The position numbers and the translations under genes were made by a program. Below, one piece after another: positions 8,094 through 15,868 of a stretch of 53,267 bases of DNA. The stretch is from positions 1 through 53,267 of the forward strand of contig CAIMUF010000062.1 of NCBI GenBank assembly GCA_903844635.1, read 5' to 3'. Under the pieces are notes generated by a model, which saw only the letters and a list, made by a program, of their open reading frames with translations, ran no database searches and was not told where the DNA came from. The first letter of the stretch is position 1, and every line of letters begins with the position of its first letter. The stretch comes from an uncultured Sulfuricurvum sp. (GTDB taxonomy: Bacteria > Campylobacterota > Campylobacteria > Campylobacterales > Sulfurimonadaceae).

Positions 8094-8636
8094 ATGCGCA
8101 ATAACACTCAATGTGAACTCTGTGGATCAACAGAAAATTTAGAACTTTTAAACATCGGAAATGGGAGTGATGACCAGTCGCTTACTCTTTGTGAAACATG
8201 TCGTACTCAAATCAATAATCCTGAAACACTTGATGCAAATCATTGGCGTTTTCTAAGTGATACCATGTGGAGCGAAATACCTGCAGTTCAAGTGATGTCG
8301 TACCGTCTGCTTAAGGCACTGGGTGAATCTGATCTCGTTGATATGATGTATTTTGAAGATGATCTCAAAACATGGGCAGATGCTGGACTATTAAAAGTGG
8401 CAAATGAATCAACAGAGGGACCAGTCGTACACCGTGATAGCAATGGGACTATCCTGCTTCAAGGTGATACCGTCACTCTCATCAAAGATTTAGAAGTTAA
8501 AGGGGCAGGATTTACCGCCAAACGTGGAACCATTGTAAAAAATATCCACCTTACCGATGATGCTAAATTTATCGAAGGTAAAATTAACGGCACTCAAATC
8601 GTCCTTGTAGCTGAATACATGAAGAAAAGTAATTAA
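8094..8636 (+). CDS. PhnA/YjdM-like zinc-ribbon protein
   Basis: A 180-residue protein of the PhnA (YjdM) family. It has an N-terminal zinc ribbon with Cys-x2-Cys (CELC) and Cys-x2-Cys (CETC), a helical middle, and a C-terminal SH3-like PhnA domain from about 115 (DSNGTILLQGDTVTLIKDL, then GTIVKNIHL). Despite its old name the family is not phosphonoacetate hydrolase, and its role is unclear. The ATG at 8094 has AAAAGG seven bases upstream. An in-frame TTG at 8061 lies in the upstream hairpin and is rejected as a start. Confidence 0.88.
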   Translation: MRNNTQCELCGSTENLELLNIGNGSDDQSLTLCETCRTQINNPETLDANHWRFLSDTMWSEIPAVQVMSYRLLKALGESDLVDMMYFEDDLKTWADAGLLKVANESTEGPVVHRDSNGTILLQGDTVTLIKDLEVKGAGFTAKRGTIVKNIHLTDDAKFIEGKINGTQIVLVAEYMKKSN

Positions 8637-8747
8637 AATAGTATAAAGCTCTTTACAAAAAACACCTCGTCCTAAAAACAAGAGTATAAAAGTTTTAAGA
8701 CCTGATTAATGCAAAACTCAATCAACCTAACAAATTTATTTCGTAAT

Positions 8748-8764
8748 ACCGTGCTTGACACGGT
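8748..8764. repeat. Short palindromic repeat, copy 1
   Basis: ACCGTG (8748-8753), loop CTTGA, CACGGT (8759-8764), inside TCGTAATACCGTGCTTGACA and the bases after it. The same layout (TCGT-x-AT, a C-C-G-T-type stem, then ATCC-like bases) recurs twice at 15782-15860. It is probably an interspersed intergenic palindrome and may also act as a terminator after the PhnA-like gene. Confidence 0.55.
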
Positions 8765-8803
8765 TTCGATTTTAATAATATCTACGGTTAAATGAGTGTC
8801 ATC

Positions 8804-8826
8804 ATTCTTTTTACTGCGTAAAGTCA
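8804..8826 (+). promoter_or_regulatory. Operator-like element, copy 1
   Basis: ATTCTTTTTACTGCGTAAAG and the next few bases, centred on the inverted repeat TTTAC-TGC-GTAAA. A near-identical copy lies 174 bases downstream, at 8978. Paired palindromes of this size upstream of a single gene usually mark a dimeric regulator's binding sites. The regulator is unknown. Confidence 0.45.
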
Positions 8827-8977
8827 GTTCATCATATAAATAAACATCATAATAATCTCATTTTAATGATTTATAATTGCTCGTATAAAAATATTAAAAG
8901 AGTTTCATGCTATTAATAAGTATAGAGCTCTAAATAGTCTGCTTTTATCCTCTATCAAAAGTATATTAAGTGCGTTA

Positions 8978-9000
8978 ATTCTTTTTACAGCGTAAGGTCA
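8978..9000 (+). promoter_or_regulatory. Operator-like element, copy 2, next to the promoter
   Basis: ATTCTTTTTACAGCGTAAGG followed by TCAG, matching copy 1 at all but two of the first 23 positions. The second half-site is slightly broken (GTAAG). The element ends four bases before TATAAT (9004-9009), so a bound protein would occupy the -35 region of the HD-GYP promoter. Confidence 0.45.
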
Positions 9001-9003
9001 GCT

Positions 9004-9009
9004 TATAAT
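9004..9009 (+). promoter_or_regulatory. -10 box upstream of the HD-GYP gene
   Basis: TATAAT, 24 bases before the ATG at 9034. TTTTTA at 8982-8987 could serve as a -35 with a 16-base spacer and lies within operator copy 2. The 5' leader would be short, and AAAGG at 9014-9018 is farther from the ATG than usual. Confidence 0.45.
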
Positions 9010-9033
9010 AGAGAAAGGCACAAACAATCATTA

Positions 9034-10047
9034 ATGGCAAAAATAGCTAAAATAATTATCAATCACGAATACAACTCTATTAATATAGATATGTTGATTA
9101 AAGATAAGGTGATTCCATTTGATGTTTATATCAAGCGTTATAACGATTTTGTAGTCATTATCGAGTCAGGTACGATTTTAGATCAAAATCTTAGGGCAAA
9201 ATTGATGACTCATGAATCAATCTATATAAAGAATCATGATTTAGATAAGCTCACTGAGTATACTGCTCTCTACAGCTGCATCACTGTTTTAAATCATTCT
9301 AAAAAAATAGTAGACCCAATTTCTGAGGCATTAAAAATTACAGAAAAAAATGGACATATTAGTGATTACAAACGAAAACTTTTTTTTGTCTATTCAACAA
9401 CTGCCGATTTAACTCAATATTTATTTGATAAAAGAGATGAAAATCTTCATCGTGAAGCCTTGTATGCATGTGTACGTGAAATTGTAGATACTCTCAATAC
9501 TGACATAAATGTAATGCCTACCATTCTGAAATTTATGCCTGAAGAATACACCACCTACCATCACAGTACTAACGTTGCATTTTTTTCAGTCATTCTCGGA
9601 TACAAGCTCAAGATGAGCCAACAAGAATTACTTGATTTAACCTATGCAGGCTTAGTACATGATATTGGTAAAATACGGATTGATTCTATCATTTTGGAGA
9701 AGCCTTCATCTCTGGAAGAAAATGAATTTGAGTTGGTTAAAGAACATTCACAAATCGGTTACGATATTTTGGAAAAAAATGGGATTGTCAATCAAATGAT
9801 ACTTAAAGCGGTTAAGCATCATCATGAAAGACTCGATGGTTCAGGATATCCTGATGGGCTCCGAGGCAAAATGATTCCTAAGGCCGCTCGTGTCATCGGA
9901 ATGTGTGATACTTTTGATGCCCTAACGACGAAGCGAACATTTCGAAAAAGCTATACCAGTTTTGAATCACTGTTGTTAATGAAGCGGGATATGCATACAC
10001 AATTTGATGAAAGCTTGGTCGATATATTTATTCAAATGCTTCGATAA
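9034..10047 (+). CDS. HD-GYP domain protein, probable c-di-GMP phosphodiesterase
   Basis: A 337-residue cytoplasmic protein. The N-terminal part (about 1-140) is not a recognised receiver or PAS domain. The C-terminal HD-GYP domain has His209-Asp210 in LVHDIGK and the full HHERLDGSGYP motif at 263-273, so it should hydrolyse c-di-GMP to pGpG or GMP. No membrane segment is seen. The upstream region carries two operator-like repeats. It is followed by a terminator hairpin that overlaps its stop codon. The many GGDEF proteins 16-22 kb downstream are possible functional opponents. Confidence 0.88.
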   Translation: MAKIAKIIINHEYNSINIDMLIKDKVIPFDVYIKRYNDFVVIIESGTILDQNLRAKLMTHESIYIKNHDLDKLTEYTALYSCITVLNHSKKIVDPISEALKITEKNGHISDYKRKLFFVYSTTADLTQYLFDKRDENLHREALYACVREIVDTLNTDINVMPTILKFMPEEYTTYHHSTNVAFFSVILGYKLKMSQQELLDLTYAGLVHDIGKIRIDSIILEKPSSLEENEFELVKEHSQIGYDILEKNGIVNQMILKAVKHHHERLDGSGYPDGLRGKMIPKAARVIGMCDTFDALTTKRTFRKSYTSFESLLLMKRDMHTQFDESLVDIFIQMLR

Positions 10048-10067
10048 AAACTATCGAAAAGCTTTTC
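10039..10067. terminator. Bidirectional terminator between HD-GYP gene and thiS
   Basis: TCGATA (10041-10046), loop AAAAC, TATCGA (10052-10057). The outer GC on the left can pair with GC on the right across a two-base bulge, and TTTTC follows. The hairpin spans the HD-GYP stop codon and separates the two convergent genes. Confidence 0.6.
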
Positions 10068-10272
10068 ACCCACCGCCAACAAAGTCAAGCAGTTCAATAA
10101 CATCACTATCGTTCAATACAGCACTGTTCCAGACATCTTTTTTCACAATCTGCATATTGACTGCCGCAGCCATTACTCGCTCTTCTAGACCCAAAGAATG
10201 GATTACATCAAACAGAGTTGAGTTTTCGCTTATCTCACGCATTTCACCGTTTACTTTTACTTTTACTTGCAT
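10066..10272 (-). CDS. thiS: Sulfur carrier protein ThiS
   Basis: A 68-residue ubiquitin-fold protein that carries the sulfur for the thiazole ring of thiamine as a C-terminal thiocarboxylate. It ends in the required Gly-Gly (DFVGGG). The start has AGGAAGTAGG directly upstream. It is the last gene of the minus-strand operon, 16 bases after the ankyrin gene. The other thiazole genes (thiG, thiF, thiH) are not nearby, so its position here looks incidental. Confidence 0.88.
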   Translation of the reverse strand: MQVKVKVNGEMREISENSTLFDVIHSLGLEERVMAAAVNMQIVKKDVWNSAVLNDSDVIELLDFVGGG

Positions 10273-10288
10273 CCTACTTCCTCATGCT

Positions 10289-10792
10289 TTATTTTAACAT
10301 TTGAACAATATTCATATTTTTCTTTGCCACTGCAAAATCATACGGCGTTGCGCCGTCATTATTTTTAACTTTCGGATCTGCTTTTGCCTTAAGTAAAAAA
10401 TCGACCACCAAATCGTTTCCGCTAAACGCCGCTTGATGCAGTGGAGTAATCCCCTCATTATTGGCCAAATTAACATCTGCACCGTTCATCACAACAAAAG
10501 TTGTCAATTCCAAGTTTTTTTTCTTGACGGCTAAAATAAGCGGCGTATTGCCTTGATTATCTTGAAAATTAATATCCGCACCCCGACTCAGTAAAAAACG
10601 TGCCATCTTCATATCTGAGAGTTTTACCGCTACATGTAAAGCACTTAGCCCTGCTTGATTTGGTTCATCAACTTTAGAGGAAATTGCCAAATATTTTTTG
10701 ACTTTTTCAACATTTCCTTCATATACGGCATCGTGTAATTCACCTGCATATAAAGATAAAATAGAGATGAACATTAACAAAAGCAACTTCAT
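10289..10792 (-). CDS. Exported ankyrin-repeat protein
   Basis: A 167-residue protein with an N-terminal signal peptide (MKLLLLMFISILSLYAG, likely cleaved near 17) and four ankyrin repeats of about 33 residues. Each shows the G-x-T/S-P/A-L-H/I pattern, for example AGLSALHVAVK, QGNTPLILAVK, EGITPLHQAAF and DGATPYDFAVA. It is probably a periplasmic protein-binding scaffold; the partner is unknown. AAGGA upstream of ATG 10792 supports the start. It is separated by three bases from the preceding methyltransferase gene. Confidence 0.85.
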   Translation of the reverse strand: MKLLLLMFISILSLYAGELHDAVYEGNVEKVKKYLAISSKVDEPNQAGLSALHVAVKLSDMKMARFLLSRGADINFQDNQGNTPLILAVKKKNLELTTFVVMNGADVNLANNEGITPLHQAAFSGNDLVVDFLLKAKADPKVKNNDGATPYDFAVAKKNMNIVQMLK

Positions 10793-10795
10793 TTT

Positions 10796-11785
10796 TTATC
10801 CTTGCGTAAAACGTATCATCTTAAACCGCTCACCCATCAGTGATGGGGTTATGAGAATTTTAACTTTTTCGAGTTCTTGGGTATAGATCTCATCGCTGGC
10901 ATTTTCTTTTAGCATTGAGAGCAAATCCAAAATACCCATTTCAATCAATGCCACTAACTGCGTTGAAAATTGAACGCACTTTATCCCTTGCGCCTCAAAA
11001 GCATCTCGTACATGCGAAAAATTCACATCGTAAGTTATGTCAGTCGTTCCAAAAACATTGTCTAAAACTAATGCTTCATCAAATAGCGGTGTCACTTGGT
11101 GCCCTTGATAAACACGGATTGAAAAATCACTGCGCGCTTCCAACTCACCGTAATCAAAACTCATAAACTCAAATTTTGGAATACTCTGCACCATTGACTT
11201 TGCAAATTCTTCGTATCCTACCGCGATTTCCCCTCGATCTTTTTTATATTTTTCAGCATGTTTTAGAACTTCAGGAGATTCTTGATCAAAAACTATTTTT
11301 CCCTCTTCCAAACGGCCGATTTTATCTTTATACAAAAGTTCACACGCAAATGCGTCAAATATCTCATTGGCTATAAAAAAAGCATTAGAAGCATTTATTT
11401 CACTTACATCATGATAATGTTCTAACGTGATTACATCTCCAAAAGAATCAAAAAAATAACTTTTTTGCTGATCTTGGAGTGCATTAAACCGCTCAATAAT
11501 TCCAAAACGAAGAGTCCCAAGCAACTCAGGGCGCAACGTGTGCAAAAATTCGATAATGTCTGCAAGAAGATAGCCATGATGAGCACCAATCTCACAAATC
11601 AAAGAATCAGGAGCTAAAAATTCATCATCAATACGAGAAATAATGTGCTTCGCAATGGTTCCGCCAAAAAACTTTGAAGTACTCACTGCAGTATAAAAGT
11701 CCCCTTTTTTACCAATAGGCCGATAGGTTCCATAATAGCCATTCTCGCCATACAGCCACTCATTCATATACTTACTAAAAAGCAC
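10796..11785 (-). CDS. MidA/NDUFAF7-like SAM-dependent methyltransferase (DUF185)
   Basis: A 329-residue protein of the family that includes NDUFAF7, which dimethylates an arginine of a complex I subunit. The N-terminal YxxxWLYGENGYYG, KGDFYTAVSTSKFFG and SAM-binding ICEIGAHHGYLLADI match the family. Its start is GTG at 11785, directly after the argD stop; the conserved N-terminal motif begins at once, so no shorter start fits. It is probably cytoplasmic. Its link with argD and the molybdoenzyme is positional only. Confidence 0.85.
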   Translation of the reverse strand: MLFSKYMNEWLYGENGYYGTYRPIGKKGDFYTAVSTSKFFGGTIAKHIISRIDDEFLAPDSLICEIGAHHGYLLADIIEFLHTLRPELLGTLRFGIIERFNALQDQQKSYFFDSFGDVITLEHYHDVSEINASNAFFIANEIFDAFACELLYKDKIGRLEEGKIVFDQESPEVLKHAEKYKKDRGEIAVGYEEFAKSMVQSIPKFEFMSFDYGELEARSDFSIRVYQGHQVTPLFDEALVLDNVFGTTDITYDVNFSHVRDAFEAQGIKCVQFSTQLVALIEMGILDLLSMLKENASDEIYTQELEKVKILITPSLMGERFKMIRFTQG

Positions 11786-12961
11786 TTATAAATCACCCAT
11801 CGCTTTCTCTAATCGTACAAATCCCTCATCAATATTTGCTTTGGTAATCGTAAGCGGAGGAAGGAAACGGAGAGTATTACGCCCTGCTTTGAGCACAATC
11901 ACTCCATTTTCACGTGCACTATTGATAATTTTTCCCAATGTTTCGGCATCTACCACACGTAATCCACGCATCAGTCCAAACCCTACATGCCCTTGAAATA
12001 TAGCAGGATGTTTTTGAGCAAACGCTTCCAATGCCGTTTCAAAATAGATCAATGTCTCATCGAGTTCACCACTGACTTTCAGTTCTTCGAGAATATCAAG
12101 TACTTCATTCGCAGCAGCCGTTGAAAGATAATTCCCTCCAAACGTCGAGCCATGATCACCGGGAGCAAAAATATCCAGACGATTTGTCATTACCACACCG
12201 ATAGGAACACCGCCTCCTAATCCTTTTGCGAGAGTAATGACATCGGGTTCAATCCCATAGAGATTGGACGCTAAAAACTCACCCGTTCGGTAAATTCCTG
12301 TTTGAACTTCATCCACCATCAGCAAAATATTACGCGGTTTAAGCATCTTTGCCAAGGCTTGAACTTTTGCCAAATCCAGAGGTTGAACTCCGCCCTCGCC
12401 TTGTACCAGTTCAATCATAACTGCAACTGTATGCTCATCGATGAGAGATTCAATCTCATCGATATTTTTAGCGTACACAAAACCATCCGGAAAAGGTCCG
12501 AAATAATTGTGCATTGATTCTTGCCCCGTTGCTTTGAGCGCAGTAATCGTTCGCCCGTGAAACGAGTGTTCGAGTGTGATGATTTTATAGCGCTTAGCCT
12601 CTCCATCCACTTCTCCAAATTTACGAGCAATTTTAATTGCTCCCTCATTTGCCTCTGCACCACTGTTACCGAAAAAACATTTCATGTTATATCCGCTGAG
12701 CTCCACAATTTTTTTGGCACAAAGAGCCTGTGGCTCGATGTAATACAAATTAGAGACATGAATAAGTTTAGAAACTTGGTCACATATTGCTTTAGTCAAG
12801 CGATTGTTACTGTGCCCTACACTGCACACCGCAATTCCTGCTGCAAAATCAATGTATTCTTTCCCTTCAGTATCGATTAAAATCGCATTTTTACCTTCTA
12901 CAAAACTAATAGGCTGGCGACCATACGTTGGAAGTACATACTGTTCAAAATTAGTTGTCAT
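11786..12961 (-). CDS. argD: Acetylornithine aminotransferase
   Basis: A 391-residue class-III PLP aminotransferase of arginine synthesis, which may also serve in lysine synthesis as succinyldiaminopimelate aminotransferase. Visible landmarks are FAAGIAVCSVGHSN, GNSGAEANEGAIKIARK, HSFHGRT, the DEVQTGI cofactor-binding Asp, and LAKGLGGGVPIG with the Schiff-base Lys. Normal length. It overlaps the upstream oxidoreductase gene by 11 bases and abuts the methyltransferase gene. Confidence 0.95.
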   Translation of the reverse strand: MTTNFEQYVLPTYGRQPISFVEGKNAILIDTEGKEYIDFAAGIAVCSVGHSNNRLTKAICDQVSKLIHVSNLYYIEPQALCAKKIVELSGYNMKCFFGNSGAEANEGAIKIARKFGEVDGEAKRYKIITLEHSFHGRTITALKATGQESMHNYFGPFPDGFVYAKNIDEIESLIDEHTVAVMIELVQGEGGVQPLDLAKVQALAKMLKPRNILLMVDEVQTGIYRTGEFLASNLYGIEPDVITLAKGLGGGVPIGVVMTNRLDIFAPGDHGSTFGGNYLSTAAANEVLDILEELKVSGELDETLIYFETALEAFAQKHPAIFQGHVGFGLMRGLRVVDAETLGKIINSARENGVIVLKAGRNTLRFLPPLTITKANIDEGFVRLEKAMGDL

Positions 12962-14696
12962 TTTTTTCTACCTTTATTTTAAATTCTTGATATACTGCAT
13001 TTTCACCCTCATAGCTCAATAGGCTTGGGGTCAACACATTCACTTCGGGCGTTCCTGCATAAATTAATGCACAATCATGTCGAAGTCTACTATCATAATG
13101 GATAATAAGAGAAATTGATCCCGATTTACTGCTTACTTTAACCGTTTTACCCTCTTCAAATCCACATTCCGGATGTAAAAAAAGTCCCTCTTCTCGGTGA
13201 AATTGTGAATTTAATGACCGTGAAGATTTTGGCGTAATTAAAAATAGCCCTTCCTCATTACTCAAACTTAAATCAATTTCATCCATAAAGATAAATTCTC
13301 CAGACTCTGTATCAAATCCTTCCGAATAAGGAATGTCTAGACGATTTTTTTTTGAACTAACTCCATTACTTAGTTCCATTTGTCCCCTCAGTATCTTTAA
13401 GCACTCCTCTTCACTGGGAATAGAGAGATTAAAATAATCGCAGAGTGATTTTGCAAGAACGTATTCTGAAATCCCGATCTCACCTTTACGTAACTTTGAC
13501 ATATTTTGAAGCGTAAAATCACCGTATGAAGCGCGTATATCCTCTTTTTCTAAAAATGTTTTTGCAGGGATGACTAAATCTGACGCCAATGAAGTTTCGT
13601 TTTCATACAAACCAAAATAAATTTTAACTCCAGCATTTGCAAATTCCTTTTGTACTTTCAAAGAATTGGGCATTTGAGCAAGGGGGTTTCCTCCTTGAAC
13701 AAAGACCGTTTCATACGTTGAAAAATTCACTATTGGTTTAGCAACTGTGTTGTGGATTGAAATAAAAGGCAACTCTATCCCTGACAACGATGAGCCCAAG
13801 AACCCGACACCACTTCCTCTCTTTCCAAACAACCCAAGTATCGCTCCAAACGCATCTATCGCTCGAATAACATCCGCACCGTTTTGATATTTTTGCACCC
13901 CTGAGCCAACTAAAATTACCGTTTTTTTATCGCGAATAAACTCTAAAACAGCACCGATTTGCCCTAGACTTACATCAATGGCTTCGAGTGTTGATTTTAT
14001 TCGAACACTCTGTGTTAATTCATAAAAGTCTTTATAATCACTCCCAAAACTTTCCAAAAACTCTTTATCTTGCGATCCTTCAATAATACAAAACCGGGAA
14101 AGGAGAAGGGCTAAATGCAAATCGCCACGCGGTTTGATTTGTATATGTAAATCTGCACTTTGCGCTAAAACAGTTTTTACAGGATCAACGACAATAATCT
14201 TTTTATTTTTCAAAAACGGCAGTATATGAGAATGGGTTACATGAGGATTTCTCCCCCACACTATGACAACCTCAGATGCATCAATCATTTCAGCTGAAAG
14301 CGGATGGTTAACACCTCGCCCAAGTACGATACCGGCTTCTCCTGCTCCATCACAAAGCGATCCTCGTGTTCCCACCGCTCCCATACGAGCAAAAAAATGG
14401 TCCATTGATCGTTGCATTAATCCTACATTTCCGCTTCCTCGATAAAAAAGAGTTTTTGCAGGGGAATTTGTCTCTAAAATATTTAATAATTTACTGAATG
14501 CTTCTTCCATCGTAATGGTTTTTCCATGATAACGTGGTGTATTAATTCGTATATTTTCATCAAAATGAGTTAAATGAGGACACAAATATCCTTTTGTTAC
14601 AGGGTGAGACTTATCGCCTTTGACCTTCCCTTTATCATCCAAAATAATACGGCACGCATCATAACAATCGAGTGGACAAGCGGTAGTATTACTCAT
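12951..14696 (-). CDS. Molybdopterin-dependent oxidoreductase with N-terminal [4Fe-4S] motif
   Basis: A 581-residue member of the DMSO reductase superfamily. Cys7, Cys11, Cys15 and Cys39 form a ferredoxin-like [4Fe-4S] site, followed by molybdopterin-binding regions such as GSLCDGAGEAG, VVIVWGRNPHVTH and VQGGNPLAQMPN, and a C-terminal dinucleotide-binding domain from about 475. There is no Tat signal, so it is cytoplasmic. The protein is shorter than most formate dehydrogenases or nitrate reductases, and no electron-transfer subunit is encoded nearby. The substrate is unknown. It is the first gene of the operon with argD; AGGGG lies upstream of its ATG. Confidence 0.85.
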   Translation of the reverse strand: MSNTTACPLDCYDACRIILDDKGKVKGDKSHPVTKGYLCPHLTHFDENIRINTPRYHGKTITMEEAFSKLLNILETNSPAKTLFYRGSGNVGLMQRSMDHFFARMGAVGTRGSLCDGAGEAGIVLGRGVNHPLSAEMIDASEVVIVWGRNPHVTHSHILPFLKNKKIIVVDPVKTVLAQSADLHIQIKPRGDLHLALLLSRFCIIEGSQDKEFLESFGSDYKDFYELTQSVRIKSTLEAIDVSLGQIGAVLEFIRDKKTVILVGSGVQKYQNGADVIRAIDAFGAILGLFGKRGSGVGFLGSSLSGIELPFISIHNTVAKPIVNFSTYETVFVQGGNPLAQMPNSLKVQKEFANAGVKIYFGLYENETSLASDLVIPAKTFLEKEDIRASYGDFTLQNMSKLRKGEIGISEYVLAKSLCDYFNLSIPSEEECLKILRGQMELSNGVSSKKNRLDIPYSEGFDTESGEFIFMDEIDLSLSNEEGLFLITPKSSRSLNSQFHREEGLFLHPECGFEEGKTVKVSSKSGSISLIIHYDSRLRHDCALIYAGTPEVNVLTPSLLSYEGENAVYQEFKIKVEKNDN

Positions 14697-14821
14697 AAAA
14701 CATCCCCTTTTACTATTATCTATGCTAATGTATTATTTTACAGTCCAATGGCTTTAATTTTTAGTAAAAAAAAGCTTCAGTTTGGATATGATTAACACCA
14801 ATAAAACTCTCGAGGTTAATA

Positions 14822-15781
14822 ATGTCTCTTTTAGAACACGTAGATGGAGCCACAAATCTGGCAAAAAATAATGAAGTACAACTTCTGATCTTTAAAGTAG
14901 ATGCTGCCGAAACATCTGCTTATTACGCCATTAACGTTTTTAAAACACGAGAAGTTGTAGAAGCTAAACACCATCAATTAACACTTATTCCCTCATCTCA
15001 TCCTTTGCTAGAAGGAACCATCGTCTTACGCGGTCTTCAAATCCCTATTCTTAATCTTCCAAAATGGTTAGGTTCAGAACTGACAAATGATAAGAAAAAA
15101 CTTTCCAATCTTTTAATCTGTGATTTTAATGGAATTATTATCGGCATACGAATCATGTTTGCCTACCGTGTTATCAAGAAAAACTGGAATGAAATGCACG
15201 CGCCAGACAGCTATCGTCTTGGAGAAGACGGATTGGTCATTAACGATACAAGACTCGATGATGGAAGTTTGTGCTTGGTACTCGACTATGAAAAACTGCT
15301 CGCAGATGTCATTCCCCAAGCAATGGTCAATGTTTTAGAATCACCTAATAATTTAGCCAATCTTGTGATTCCGGATAAGCTAAAAAACGGAACCGTTTTA
15401 ATTGCCGAAGATTCTAAAACTGCTCAACGGCATTTACGTCAGGTTTTCGCAAATGCTCACCTTTCCTATCAAATTTTTAACAATGGTAAAGAACTGATGG
15501 ATTTTGTTAATGCTCATCCGAATCCTTCTTCCATTCCCGCTATCATTACAGATATTGAGATGCCGGAAATGTCAGGCTTTACCGTTGTCCGCCTTTTGAA
15601 AGCGAATGCCGCAACGAAATCCATTCCTATTATCGTCAACAGTTCAATGACAGGTGAAAATAATAAACGGGAAGCAGCAGGATTAGGGGCAGATGGATTT
15701 ATTGATAAGACAAAGAGTCATGATATCATTCCGTTGATTGTCAGTAAGATGGAAATTGCAGCGCAGGTATTATTGGCTTAG
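14822..15781 (+). CDS. cheV: Chemotaxis protein CheV
   Basis: A 319-residue fusion of an N-terminal CheW-like coupling domain (about 15-170) and a C-terminal receiver domain (about 190-315). The phosphoacceptor is Asp244 in IITDIEMPEMSG, and Lys in FIDKTKS is the usual receiver lysine. CheV links receptors to CheA and tunes adaptation, and members of this phylum often have several copies. GAGG lies nine bases before the ATG. It is a single-gene unit ended by the palindrome at 15782-15860. Confidence 0.94.
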   Translation: MSLLEHVDGATNLAKNNEVQLLIFKVDAAETSAYYAINVFKTREVVEAKHHQLTLIPSSHPLLEGTIVLRGLQIPILNLPKWLGSELTNDKKKLSNLLICDFNGIIIGIRIMFAYRVIKKNWNEMHAPDSYRLGEDGLVINDTRLDDGSLCLVLDYEKLLADVIPQAMVNVLESPNNLANLVIPDKLKNGTVLIAEDSKTAQRHLRQVFANAHLSYQIFNNGKELMDFVNAHPNPSSIPAIITDIEMPEMSGFTVVRLLKANAATKSIPIIVNSSMTGENNKREAAGLGADGFIDKTKSHDIIPLIVSKMEIAAQVLLA

Positions 15782-15860
15782 TTCGTCATGCAGTACCTGA
15801 TACGGTATCCACACACTTAAAATGTTTATGGATTCCGTGTCGGAGCACGGAATAACGAGG
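15782..15860. repeat. Two head-to-head palindromic repeats in a convergent gap
   Basis: The first unit (15783-15812, TCGTCATGCAGTACCTGATA then CGGTATCCAC) has a small stem TACC/GGTA. The second unit lies inverted (15829-15858) and has a perfect eight-base stem ATTCCGTG (15832-15839) / CACGGAAT (15846-15853). The reverse complement of unit two lines up with unit one and with the copy at 8741-8770. The element fills the gap between cheV and the convergent biotin-enzyme gene and can act as a two-way terminator. Confidence 0.65.
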
Positions 15861-15868
15861 ATATAAGT

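Larger units (their letters stand above)
8637..9033. other. 397-base non-coding region with palindrome and repeated element
   Basis: There is no credible coding sequence. It contains, in order, a palindrome ACCGTG-CTTGA-CACGGT (8748-8764) that resembles the element at 15782-15860, two copies of a TTTAC-N3-GTAA element (8804 and 8978), several AT-rich promoter-like stretches and a TATAAT at 9004-9009. It is probably a long regulatory leader for the HD-GYP gene. A small RNA cannot be excluded, but I see no recognisable structure. Confidence 0.6.

Noticed and set aside
10321-10760. Ankyrin gene as a tandem DNA repeat or CRISPR-like array
   Set aside because: The periodicity of about 99 bases is that of ankyrin protein repeats. 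The DNA copies are too diverged for an array and there are no spacers.
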